21,833 nucleotides of DNA from JBEGQX01 sp041180805. GTDB taxonomy: Bacteria > Planctomycetota > Planctomycetia > Gemmatales > Gemmataceae. This document shows positions 14,766-21,833 of the stretch, piece by piece. How positions within the stretch are numbered: the first letter of the stretch is position 1; each line of letters starts with the position of its first letter. Location of the stretch: contig JBEGQX010000094.1 in the NCBI GenBank assembly GCA_041180805.1, positions 1-21,833 of the forward strand, in the 5' to 3' direction. Both the position numbers and the translations under genes were made by a program. Below the pieces are notes generated by a model, which saw only the letters and a list, made by a program, of their open reading frames with translations, had not been told where the DNA came from and searched no databases.

Positions 14766-15806
14766 ATGAAGATCAGCATTATTGGTGGTGGCGGACTGGT
14801 TGGCAGCATGGCGGCTTATGCCATGCAGTGTGGCGGCGTGGGCAGCCATCTGTGCATTATCGATGCGAACAAGGACGTTGCACAGGGCGTTGCCCTGGAT
14901 CTTCTTCAGGGAGCCTGCCTGGTGGCAGACCAGCGAATTACCGCCGGCACCATGGAGGACATTCCCACCAGCAATGTGGTGGTGATAACTGCAGGGTTGC
15001 GCAGGAAGCCGGATGAAAGCCGGCTGGATCTTATTAACCGCAATGTCGATTTGTTCCTGAACCTCCTTGAACAGGCAAAGTCCGCAGGCCTCAAGGAAAA
15101 TGCCTACCTCGTGGTGGTTAGCAACCCGGTGGATGTGCTGACCTACCTTGCCTGCCAGCGTTCCGGCCTGGATCCAAAGCGCATTCTTGGCCTTGGAACC
15201 GTGCTGGACACTGCACGCCTTCGCAGCCATTTGGCAAAGAGGCTTCAGGTTCCACCCACCCAGGTGCAGGCACTTCTGCTCGGCGAACATGGCGACAGCA
15301 TGGTTCCCATCTGGTCCAGTGCCACCATTGGCGGTCTGCCATTGGATCAATGGCCCGGCTGCAACCCCACGCTTCTAAAGGATACCTTCGAAGAAACCAA
15401 GACCGCTGGCGCCACCATGATCAAGCTGAAAGGCGGGTCGGGCTTTGCCGTGGGCATGTCCATCCGCGAGGTTGTGCAGGCATTGGTTACCGACAGCCGC
15501 AGAATTCTTCCCGTTAGCACTCTGCAAAGTGGCCTTTATGGTGTGCACGATGTCTGCCTGAGTGTTCCCACCGAGGTCGGATGCGGCGGCGCTAGAAAAA
15601 TTATTGAACTTCCGCTGACACCCAAGGAACGCATAGGGATCCAGCAATCCGCCAAAGTTCTTCGCGATATCATCGACCAGGTCGAGGCACGCATCGGCAA
15701 GCAGGGTTCCTTTCCCGTTGGGGCCTCATCACCTATTCCTTCCGGTGGCAACAATGCTTCCAAGGCTCTTCCAAGATCCGCCTGGCAACCTTCCAGAAAG
15801 TACTAA
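14766..15806 (+). CDS. Lactate/malate dehydrogenase-family oxidoreductase
   Basis: A 346-residue NAD-dependent 2-hydroxyacid dehydrogenase. It starts with the Rossmann glycine motif KISIIGGGGLVGSMAA. Catalytic residues are present: H175 in GEHGDS, D148 and R151 in LDTAR, and the loop TAGLRRKPDES. The residue equivalent to the LDH specificity glutamine (Q102) is R80, which is the malate-dehydrogenase state, so substrate identity cannot be assumed to be lactate. The C-terminus has a roughly 30-residue serine- and proline-rich extension beyond the usual end. In PV-type BMC loci such an enzyme is thought to help recycle NAD used by the aldehyde dehydrogenase; this is inference here. No clear encapsulation helix is visible. 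Confidence 0.85.
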   Translation: MKISIIGGGGLVGSMAAYAMQCGGVGSHLCIIDANKDVAQGVALDLLQGACLVADQRITAGTMEDIPTSNVVVITAGLRRKPDESRLDLINRNVDLFLNLLEQAKSAGLKENAYLVVVSNPVDVLTYLACQRSGLDPKRILGLGTVLDTARLRSHLAKRLQVPPTQVQALLLGEHGDSMVPIWSSATIGGLPLDQWPGCNPTLLKDTFEETKTAGATMIKLKGGSGFAVGMSIREVVQALVTDSRRILPVSTLQSGLYGVHDVCLSVPTEVGCGGARKIIELPLTPKERIGIQQSAKVLRDIIDQVEARIGKQGSFPVGASSPIPSGGNNASKALPRSAWQPSRKY

Positions 15807-15809
15807 GCC

Positions 15810-16061
15810 ATGAGTGCCATCAACCTCATCGCCAAACTGATCGCCTTGGATCCGGGCTACACCATCAGCATTGGGGGTGGGCTCGAGGTTTCACGCCTGG
15901 ACAAGACAACATTTTCGGTGGTATTCCCGGAATCCAGTGAATTGGATGCCAATATCAAGGAGAAACGCTTCAAGGATGCCGAGGCAGCCTCTGAATTCTT
16001 TGAAGCAAAGCGTCAAAGCCTGAAACTGGGCGATGATTTCCTCGTGGAGGATGAGGAATGA
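15810..16061 (+). CDS. Small acidic protein of unknown function
   Basis: An 83-residue protein with no recognised family. The first 40 residues look like alternating strands (TISIGGGLEVSRLDKTTFSV), the rest is charged and helical, and the tail is acidic (DFLVEDEE). It lies three bases after the LDH-like gene, and its TGA overlaps the next ATG as ATGA, so it is probably co-translated with the class I aldolase-like protein and could be its partner. No transmembrane or signal sequence is seen. Confidence 0.6.
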   Translation: MSAINLIAKLIALDPGYTISIGGGLEVSRLDKTTFSVVFPESSELDANIKEKRFKDAEAASEFFEAKRQSLKLGDDFLVEDEE

Positions 16062-17290
16062 TCAAGTCTCTGGACCAAAAACTGCAGCGCATTCATGCGA
16101 ACCCGAAGGCGAGCAAGGATTTCATTTTGGCGGATGCCAAAGATCCTGACATGGCATTGGGTATTGCCGCGACCGGAAAATCGCCTGAAAGTCATTCAGG
16201 CGAGGCTAAATACCGCACCCTGGCTGAATTTCGTGACATTATCGTGCAGATTGTCGAACAAAAACTGGTGGACATCATGCTGATGTCTGCAAGCACAGCC
16301 GAGGTGATGGCCCAACACCGCAAGCTGTTTGAAAACAGTCCGGTCACCCCTGCAGCTCGTGCCAACGATACCACCGACATTCATATTCTTAGGGGCGGCA
16401 AGGTTCACACCAGCCCATCACAGCCATTTCGCACTGCAACCATAGACCAGATCCAATGCGGGAAATATGATTGTTCGCCGGTCGAGAGAAAATCCGGTGT
16501 CAACCTTGGTCTTTACAGTATTACCTTTAATAATGATGTGAATTTGGATCGCACTGCGCTGGAAGAGTACAAGAAGTTCCGGCTCGAGGCCGAGGCGAAA
16601 GGCTTTCGCCACTTCATGGAGGTTTTTGACCCCAACAAGCCCGATGCGGTCCAGCCAGACAAACTACCTGGCTTTATCAATGATGCCATCGTTCGCACTC
16701 TGGCGGGTGTGCCATCGCGTGGTCGGCCGGTTTTTTTGAAAATTGTCTACCACGGCCCCAAGGCCATGGAAGAGCTTGTGGCCTATGATCCCCATCTGGT
16801 CGTGGGTATTCTTGGCGGCTCGGCTGGTACCACCTACGATGCCTTCAAGCTGCTTTCCGAGGCTAAGAAGTATGGCGCCCGTGCCGCTCTTTTTGGACGC
16901 AAGATCAATAACGCCGAGCATCAGTTGCACTTTATCCGGTATCTTCGTCTGCTTGCGGATGGCCAGATCAGCCCCGAAGAGGCGGTCAAGGCATACCATG
17001 GCGATCTTCAAAGGTTGAATATTAAACCTGCCAGGTCGTTAAGTGATGATATGCGGCTTACCACCGGTGTCATGAATTATTCGGGCAGTGGAAATACCAT
17101 AAGCCTGCCACCCGCCGGGGAGGCAAAGGATGATGATTGTGCCTGCAAGGGTGGCACCAAGGTGTGCCCCTGCGATTCCAAAGAGGCACCCGTGGCGAAA
17201 ACCCAACCCAAAAAATCGTCTGCCCCAGACTTTGCCAAAATGTCAGCAACCGAGAAACTGGCCTATCATCGTGATCGCCTGAAGCTGTAG
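16058..17290 (+). CDS. Class I aldolase-like TIM-barrel protein (DeoC/LacD/FbaB type)
   Basis: A 410-residue protein. The core (about residues 20-320) reads like a DeoC/LacD/FbaB Schiff-base aldolase: ADAKDPDMALG near the start, VFLKIVYHGPKAMEEL with a lysine in the expected position on a strand, and VVGILGGSAGTTYDAFKLL then GARAALFGRKIN, the phosphate-binding end of the barrel. It is longer than usual because of a C-terminal region of about 80 residues with a cysteine cluster (CACKGG...VCPC) and a final ATEKLAYHRDRL helix. Its start overlaps the previous stop as ATGA, making it the last gene of the BMC operon. Function is not established; a second aldolase step or tagatose-like phosphate cleavage are possibilities. 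Confidence 0.65.
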   Translation: MIKSLDQKLQRIHANPKASKDFILADAKDPDMALGIAATGKSPESHSGEAKYRTLAEFRDIIVQIVEQKLVDIMLMSASTAEVMAQHRKLFENSPVTPAARANDTTDIHILRGGKVHTSPSQPFRTATIDQIQCGKYDCSPVERKSGVNLGLYSITFNNDVNLDRTALEEYKKFRLEAEAKGFRHFMEVFDPNKPDAVQPDKLPGFINDAIVRTLAGVPSRGRPVFLKIVYHGPKAMEELVAYDPHLVVGILGGSAGTTYDAFKLLSEAKKYGARAALFGRKINNAEHQLHFIRYLRLLADGQISPEEAVKAYHGDLQRLNIKPARSLSDDMRLTTGVMNYSGSGNTISLPPAGEAKDDDCACKGGTKVCPCDSKEAPVAKTQPKKSSAPDFAKMSATEKLAYHRDRLKL

Positions 17291-17451
17291 TAATGGTTAA
17301 GAACAAAACCTTGCCAAGCGATTGCAGCAGATCATTTCCCAAGTTGTCCCTGCAAGGGCTACATCATTGCTTTGACGCCCCAGCAACACGCTCAATTTAC
17401 AACTTGGTGGAATCGCTTTTTACTGGGGCTTCAAGAAAAGAAGTTCACGCC

Positions 17452-17862
17452 ATGAAAAAGGAAGACACCATGTCAGCATTCGCTTCCTGCACAAAGCGTG
17501 AAGGTGCGTCTCAATCATTAATAACCAACTTGGAAATTTGGGTCGGAAAAGCGTTGCCGCCCGCCTATGTCGAATTGATGGCCAGTTCAAACGGCATCGA
17601 AGGATTTATAGGAGCTACCTACCTTATTTTGTGGCCAGTCGAACAATTGAAAGAACTGAATGAGGGGTATGCCATTGGCGAGTTTGCTCCTGGCCTTTTT
17701 TTGATTGGTTCAAACGGCGGCGATAGCGGTTTTGCATTAGACACTCGGCATGAACCGATGGAGGTGAAGGAAGTTCCATTCATAGGACTTTCTCACGAAG
17801 CGACTAAGACTGTGGCCACCAGTTTCAAGGACTTTGTTGAGTTTTTGAAAGAAAAAGGATGA
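17452..17862 (+). CDS. SUKH (SMI1/KNR4-like) immunity protein, orphan
   Basis: A 136-residue protein with the SUKH fold signature: LPPAYVELMASSNGIEGFIG, a ..LWPVEQLKELNEGY strand-helix, then FLIGSNGGDSGFALDTRH and EVPFIGLSHE. SUKH proteins neutralise diverse polymorphic toxins. The frame is open back to 17293, but the family domain begins well after 17470, so ATG 17452 (or 17470, which has AAGGAAG before it) is preferred. A toxin gene would normally lie immediately upstream, but upstream here is the BMC operon, so the toxin has probably been lost or it was acquired alone. Bases 17291-17451 between the two show no other gene. Confidence 0.7.
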   Translation: MKKEDTMSAFASCTKREGASQSLITNLEIWVGKALPPAYVELMASSNGIEGFIGATYLILWPVEQLKELNEGYAIGEFAPGLFLIGSNGGDSGFALDTRHEPMEVKEVPFIGLSHEATKTVATSFKDFVEFLKEKG

Positions 17863-17935
17863 CTCGACGTTATAATTCACATTTCACCCGAAGCCTTCAA
17901 ACAGGTCGGGTTTTCCAAACTGATTCAGCCAGAGG

Positions 17936-19669
17936 TTGCAGTCGATGGTGATGACCACGATGGATTCCAAGTCGGCGCAGGTGGGCTTCTCCTATGATCC
18001 GGTGGGCAGGCTCTCTTCGTTGACACGCACAGCCAATTGGGATCCATCCACCACCATCACCACCAATTATGCTTTGGATCTTCTGGACCGGGTGACCTCG
18101 ATCACGCATCAGAAGGTGGCTGGCGAGGTATCAACCATCTTGTCCGCGTTCTCCTACAACTTCGATGGCAATGGCCGGGTTGCCAGTTACACCGGGCCGG
18201 AGGGTTCCCTTAGTTATGCTCTGGATGCCAAAGGCCAGTTGCTCAGTGTCACCGGCTCCCGCAGTGAGACCTATCATTACGACCCTGTGGGCAACCGCAG
18301 CGCCACCAGCACTGCCGCAGGCAACCTGCTTTTGAATGATGGCCAGTTCGCCTACACCTATGACCTGGAGGGGAACCGCAAGACGCGGACCCGCCTCAGC
18401 GATGGCCAGCTTACCGAATACTTCTGGGATCATCGCAATCAGTTGACCAAGGCGCTCATCAAGGATGCTTCGGGCAATCTGCTCAAGGAATTGCGCTTCA
18501 CTTACGATGTGGAAAGTCGGCGGGTGGGGGTCTGGGTGGATGCCGATGGCGCTGGCCCCGCGGATCCGGATCAGGTCTGGACGGTCTATGATGGTGCCAA
18601 CCCCTACATGGACTTTGATGGTGAGGGGCAGTTACAGGCAAGGTATCTTTACGGCCCGGGGATTGATGAACTCTTTGCCAGGATCGGCACAGGGGAAGAC
18701 CCCGAGTGGTTTTTGACGGATCGGCTGGGTTCGGTCCGGCAGATTGTGGATGCTTCGGGCACTGTGCTGGACGATATAGGTTATGACAGTTTTGGCGGCA
18801 TCCTGAGTGAGTCTAACCCGGCAGAGGGGGACAGGTTCAAATTCACCGGGCGGGAGTATTGCGAGGAGCTAGGGATTTATTACTACCGCGCCCGGTGGTA
18901 CGACCCCGCCGCGGGCAGGTTCATCAGCCAGGACCCTATTGGTTTCAGTGCCGGGGACCCCAATCTGTACAGATATGTGGGCAATGCCCCGGGGGATGGG
19001 ACTGATCCGGAGGGGTTGGCCAGTGAATTTTGGGAGAATACTGGAAAATGGTTATGGCACTGGCATCATATGCTGCCTCATGAAGTTTTTAAACCTGAGC
19101 GATTAAAAAAACACGGTCTAACAATCGATATTAACAGTGCTGAGTTCGGTTGGCGGTTGCAGGGAAAATATCATATTGGAAAAGGAGGAATCCACGATTT
19201 GGGGTGGAACAAGGATTGGAAGGACTGGTTTGAAATCCAAGAAATAAACAAAATAAAAGTAACAGAAAAGATGATTTTAGATCACTTGGAGGAAATGAAA
19301 GGTATGAAAAAATACAAAATTATTTTCCTTACAGGCCAAAAAGCCACCACCTCATTTAGCCAAAAAGCAATTGCAAAAATTGCAACCAAATGCGCAAAAG
19401 CAAGTTCAGCAGTTGGCCGCACCGTGTTTCTTTTGAAAAGGGGGAAAATGATTCCAGGAATTGGTTCAGGAATTGCTTTATTGTTTCTCCCCAGCGATAT
19501 TTATAACAAAGGGTGGGCTAATGGAATAGCTAACACCACCCTAGATGCCATACCTGTATTTGGAACTGGGAAAGGTTTTACCGAATTTATTTTTGGAGAT
19601 TTTATTCCAGACCTGGATGAGTACGATCCTGAAATCTACGATGCCATCCCAAGATTGCCGAACCCATAA
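17936..19669 (+). CDS. RHS-repeat toxin fragment with DUF2380-like HNH-type tip, 5'-truncated
   Basis: A 577-codon open frame. Residues 1-300 are YD/RHS repeats (for example FSYNFDGNGRVASYTG and YHYDPVGNRS). Residues about 302-361 are the RHS core end, from KFTGREYCEELGIYYYRARW to GNAPGDGTDPEGL. From residue 362 a variable tip begins with LWHWHHMLPHEVF, then YHIGKGGIHDLGWNKDW; the HH...GIH-GWN layout matches DUF2380-like toxin ends known in myxobacteria, probably metal-dependent nucleases. A hydrophobic stretch near 510-525 follows. No start codon with an RBS is visible: the frame begins at TTG 17936 just after an in-frame TGA (17921), and another frame upstream contains GRVFQTD-like RHS text. 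The protein has lost its N-terminal secretion portion. It may act as a silent tip donor. Confidence 0.65.
   Translation: MQSMVMTTMDSKSAQVGFSYDPVGRLSSLTRTANWDPSTTITTNYALDLLDRVTSITHQKVAGEVSTILSAFSYNFDGNGRVASYTGPEGSLSYALDAKGQLLSVTGSRSETYHYDPVGNRSATSTAAGNLLLNDGQFAYTYDLEGNRKTRTRLSDGQLTEYFWDHRNQLTKALIKDASGNLLKELRFTYDVESRRVGVWVDADGAGPADPDQVWTVYDGANPYMDFDGEGQLQARYLYGPGIDELFARIGTGEDPEWFLTDRLGSVRQIVDASGTVLDDIGYDSFGGILSESNPAEGDRFKFTGREYCEELGIYYYRARWYDPAAGRFISQDPIGFSAGDPNLYRYVGNAPGDGTDPEGLASEFWENTGKWLWHWHHMLPHEVFKPERLKKHGLTIDINSAEFGWRLQGKYHIGKGGIHDLGWNKDWKDWFEIQEINKIKVTEKMILDHLEEMKGMKKYKIIFLTGQKATTSFSQKAIAKIATKCAKASSAVGRTVFLLKRGKMIPGIGSGIALLFLPSDIYNKGWANGIANTTLDAIPVFGTGKGFTEFIFGDFIPDLDEYDPEIYDAIPRLPNP
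18839..19018 (+). repeat. RHS core repeat, copy 1
   Basis: This 180-base, 60-codon stretch encoding the end of the RHS core recurs at 20461-20640. By hand count about 28 bases differ (near 84% identity), nearly all silent, with only three amino-acid changes. The final 32 bases before the tips diverge (18983-19014 against 20605-20636) are identical. Such repeats are where RHS tips exchange by recombination. Confidence 0.85.
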
Positions 19670-19680
19670 GGATTGACAAG

Positions 19681-20355
19681 ATGAAAGTTCCTTTTGCAAG
19701 AAAATTCACCTATATACCAGAGCGGATAAGCGCGCTTCACACCACCATGTTTCACGGGGAACTTCATCGGCCTGGAAACAAACATGGTTTATATAATAGC
19801 CATGCGTATGATGACGATTTGTCTGACCCAATTTTTTACACTTGCAATGGTTACAATCTTCCCGAAGTTGCTTTTCCAGTGGGCGCACTCATTGTTTCCC
19901 GAAAAGTTATGGAACTTACAAAAGAATTGCCCGGCTTGAAATTTGGACATGTATTACCTAAAAAAATCATTTATTATCCTTATGAAGTCGGGGATTATTC
20001 TTTTTACGAAAGGTCCGATGTCAAGAATAATCCTTATAAATTTCGATTTGATAATATTTTTGAAATTTGGCCAGCCAGACGGGAATTAGAACTTCTTCAT
20101 TTTCCCAGATTCGAGATTGTCTATGCAAACGACGGAAAGATGGCAAAAGAGGAGTTTCCGGAAGCCAAGAAAATTAATGTGCCGGATCCTGCCAATGATT
20201 TTGGTCCTAAAATCAGCTATTATTCTGAAAAAATGCTAGAAAAATATTCAATAGTCGGAGACGGATTTGGCTTGCTGTTTTCGCCTGGTGCTTTTTCAAA
20301 ACTTGAGCCTTTTTTAAATCCAGACTATTTTGATATTATGGAACTTGAAGTGTAG
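19681..20355 (+). CDS. Probable immunity protein to the adjacent RHS toxin tip
   Basis: A 224-residue soluble protein starting 11 bases after the toxin stop, with AAGGATTGACA before the ATG. No named family is assigned with certainty. It resembles the roughly 200-residue immunity proteins that follow DUF2380-type tips in layout: a mixed alpha/beta sequence with PVGALIVSRKVMELTKELPG near residues 66-85, aromatic strand-rich middle (IIYYPYEVGDYSFYERSD) and a C-terminal KLEPFLNPDYFDIMELE. Its AT-rich composition contrasts with the RHS core but equals that of the toxin tip, suggesting that toxin tip and immunity gene moved together. No signal peptide, so it acts in the cytosol. Confidence 0.55.
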   Translation: MKVPFARKFTYIPERISALHTTMFHGELHRPGNKHGLYNSHAYDDDLSDPIFYTCNGYNLPEVAFPVGALIVSRKVMELTKELPGLKFGHVLPKKIIYYPYEVGDYSFYERSDVKNNPYKFRFDNIFEIWPARRELELLHFPRFEIVYANDGKMAKEEFPEAKKINVPDPANDFGPKISYYSEKMLEKYSIVGDGFGLLFSPGAFSKLEPFLNPDYFDIMELEV

Positions 20356-20415
20356 GTTTTTTTTAAAGAGGAGGGTCGCGTTAGAGACTTGAGCATGGTC
20401 ACACAGAAACCATGA

Positions 20416-21276
20416 ATCGATTGCTTCGACATTAGGGTAAACGCCATCACCCATATCTATAAATTCACCGGCAGGGAGTATTGCGAGGAGCTGGGGATTT
20501 ATTATTACCGCGCAAGGTGGTACGACCCTGCCACGGGGAGGTTTATCAGTCAGGATCCTATTGGCTTTGAAGCCGGAGATGCGAACCTTTACCGTTATGT
20601 GGGTAATGCCCCGGGGGATGGGACTGATCCGGAGGGACTCAGTCCATGGGACTATTTTCAGCCTTGGGCAGCCGTTCAAGGTGTTTGGGAAGGTGGAGGA
20701 AACATTATCCATGGGGTTTTCAATTTTGGAAAAGAAACCGTACTCAGTGATATTGATGTTTTAAATAGTACTTTGGCGTGGGCATCAGGGGAAAGGTATG
20801 GCTACTGGGGTTATTTAAGCTCCACAGGAAACGCTATCCAAAATGGCAATTTAACAGTTGGTGAATATTATCATGATGCTGGGGCCAATGCTGTAACATT
20901 TGGAACCTATGGCGAGCTCTTAACGCTCTTTGAATTGTATTATGGACAAATCTCATTGGAGCAAGCTTCGGAAAGATTAGGCACCACAGGCGCATTGCAA
21001 CTCTGTGGGGCCGGAATTTTCCGGGGCAAAGGCCCATCTAAACCTTATCCAAGAATTCCAGCTACTCTTGGTGAGTCACCGGGACCGGGTTGGGTGTGGC
21101 GAGGGCAGCCACCAGTCGGCGGTGGTAAAGGAGCCTGGTTCAGGCCGTCAACGGGAGAATCCTTGCACCCCGATCTAAACCATCCTGGTCCGATCGGTCC
21201 ACATTGGGATTGGCGTGCCCCCGATGGAACTTTCTGGCGCCTGTTCCCTGACGGACGAGTAATTCGGCGGCCCTGA
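20416..21276 (+). pseudogene. Start-less RHS tip cassette with type-37-like toxin end
   Basis: An open frame from just after TGA 20413 to TGA 21276 with no plausible start codon before the RHS core. It contains 60 codons of RHS core end and then a fresh tip. The tip's last 50 residues include WVWRGQPPVGGGKGAWF, then SLHPDLNHPGPIGPHWDW and GTFWRLFPDG, matching the polymorphic toxin type 37 pattern in which the HPDLNH and GPHWD residues are probably catalytic. It therefore looks like a displaced, silent cassette rather than an expressed gene. A GTG at 20599 within the core has no ribosome binding site. The accompanying small gene downstream supports a toxin/immunity pair. Confidence 0.7.
20461..20640 (+). 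repeat. RHS core repeat, copy 2
   Basis: Direct repeat of 18839-19018 (offset 1622 bases), carrying the same 60 codons from KFTGREYCEEL to TDPEGL. The joined downstream tips are entirely different, as expected for displaced RHS tip cassettes. Confidence 0.85.
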
Positions 21277-21307
21277 ACAATTTGGAATGTGTCGAAAGGT
21301 GAAGAAC

Positions 21308-21568
21308 ATGGAGAAAGAACAGGACTGGCGACTATCCGGACAAGACCGGTACTTGAAAGGGAAGACCTTATTAAAGAAACGGTATATAGCCCCCAGCCCT
21401 GATTGGGATCACGACCATTGTGCCTTTTGTTGGACAAAATTCGGAGAGAGCGTGGAGCTTGAAACAATCCAAGAAGGATACACTACGGAAGATAACATGT
21501 ATTGGGTTTGCCAACAATGTTTCGTAGATTTTAAAAACAAATTCCAATGGATTACTAAAGACGAATGA
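21308..21568 (+). CDS. Small zinc-finger-like immunity candidate
   Basis: An 86-residue protein, DWRLSGQDRYLKGKTL at the start, a WDHDHCAFCWTKF motif near residue 40 and WVCQQCFVDFKNKFQW at the end. The CxxC pairs 40 and 70 look like a zinc knuckle. I recall similar small proteins beside RHS-type toxins in many bacteria. It follows the type-37-like tip by 31 bases, so it is the likely cognate immunity protein. ATG 21308 is chosen over an upstream ATG at 21287 because it is preceded by AGGTGAAG and gives the recognisable N-terminus. Confidence 0.65.
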   Translation: MEKEQDWRLSGQDRYLKGKTLLKKRYIAPSPDWDHDHCAFCWTKFGESVELETIQEGYTTEDNMYWVCQQCFVDFKNKFQWITKDE

Positions 21569-21592
21569 ATCCGTCTTTATAATCGGGTTCCC

Positions 21593-21713
21593 AATAAAAA
21601 ACTGGAATGCAGGCGTTAACCTTAGGAATTCTCAAAAACATGGCCCGATTGATGTGCATGAATTAAGCCCGGCGAGAGTCGGTTTAAAACCTAATGCAAT
21701 CCGACCAGTATGA
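21593..21713 (+). pseudogene. Possible toxin-tip remnant
   Basis: One frame here reads NWNAGVNLRNSQKHGPIDVH then ELSPARVGLKPNAIRPV and stops at 21711-21713. It has no start of its own and resembles the end of a toxin tip more than random sequence, being rich in polar residues with a GPIDVHELSP segment. It directly precedes another RHS fragment. Low confidence; no family recognised. Confidence 0.25.
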
Positions 21714-21833
21714 CCTATGCGAACAATGTTGCCAGTGTCGATGTACCCTAGGTTCAGTTCTACAGCTTTTATGACTACGAGGGGAACCGCACCACATTGC
21801 TGGACAGTCTGGGCGAAGCGATAAATGCTACTT
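21710..21833 (+). pseudogene. RHS-repeat fragment running off the window
   Basis: The frame from ATG 21710 reads TYANNVASVDVP, stops at TAG 21749-21751, then continues in the same frame FYSFYDYEGNRTTLLDSLGE to the window end. YDYEGNRTTL is a standard RHS/YD-repeat unit. The in-frame stop and lack of an upstream core indicate a broken RHS gene, or the 5' part of the next one with an internal stop. More sequence is needed to decide whether it is intact further on. Confidence 0.6.

Noticed and set aside
17293..17451. N-terminal extension of the SUKH protein
   Set aside because: No similarity to SUKH in this stretch and no good ribosome binding site at 17293; it begins two bases after the BMC operon's last stop and is probably chance.
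21593..21833. A complete gene at the right edge
   Set aside because: Two overlapping frames each contain stops, and only RHS-like fragments can be seen. Reported as remnants instead.

Overview
The window looks like chromosomal DNA of a PVC-group bacterium, most likely a planctomycete. The main reason is an operon at about 7.05-17.3 kb that matches the PV-type (Planctomycetes/Verrucomicrobia) bacterial microcompartment (BMC) loci known for breakdown of L-fucose and L-rhamnose. No rRNA, tRNA or CRISPR array is visible.

Region 1 (1-6.4 kb) has csrA with a good promoter, then a protein resembling trehalose-6-phosphate phosphatase with eroded active-site motifs, a winged-helix regulator, and a three-part type I secretion-like set: an ABC exporter, an HlyD-type adaptor and a TolC-type lipoprotein. 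The ABC subunit has lost the Walker A lysine, the Walker B glutamate and the H-loop histidine. A small conserved gene on the minus strand converges on the TolC gene.

Region 2 (6.99-17.29 kb) is the BMC operon, starting with a DeoR-type regulator that has a promoter and a tandem operator-like repeat in front. In order it encodes PduL-type phosphotransacylase, two BMC-H shell proteins, an acetate-kinase homologue with altered active-site residues, a small CxxU selenoprotein interrupted by an in-frame TGA, a BMC-P pentamer protein, a CoA-acylating aldehyde dehydrogenase, a second BMC-P, an RpiB-like protein of unknown role, a third BMC-P, a class II aldolase, a two-helix membrane protein, a lactate/malate dehydrogenase homologue, a small acidic protein and a class I aldolase-like protein. 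The inferred chemistry is: the class II aldolase splits the deoxysugar 1-phosphate into DHAP and lactaldehyde; the dehydrogenase makes lactyl-CoA; PduL makes lactyl-phosphate; the kinase recovers ATP; and the LDH-like enzyme may recycle NAD. PduL, the aldehyde dehydrogenase and the class II aldolase carry terminal amphipathic helices of the encapsulation-peptide type.

Region 3 (17.45-21.83 kb) is a decayed RHS polymorphic-toxin array. It has an orphan SUKH immunity gene, a 5'-truncated RHS core with a DUF2380-like toxin tip and its probable immunity gene, a start-less RHS tip with a type-37-like toxin end plus a small zinc-finger-like immunity candidate, and further fragments running off the window end.

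The most striking item is the hidden selenoprotein gene at 10407-10640. Its TGA is followed at the right distance by a bacterial SECIS-like hairpin, and the gene sits between a BMC kinase gene and a BMC shell gene. An ordinary gene caller would miss it.
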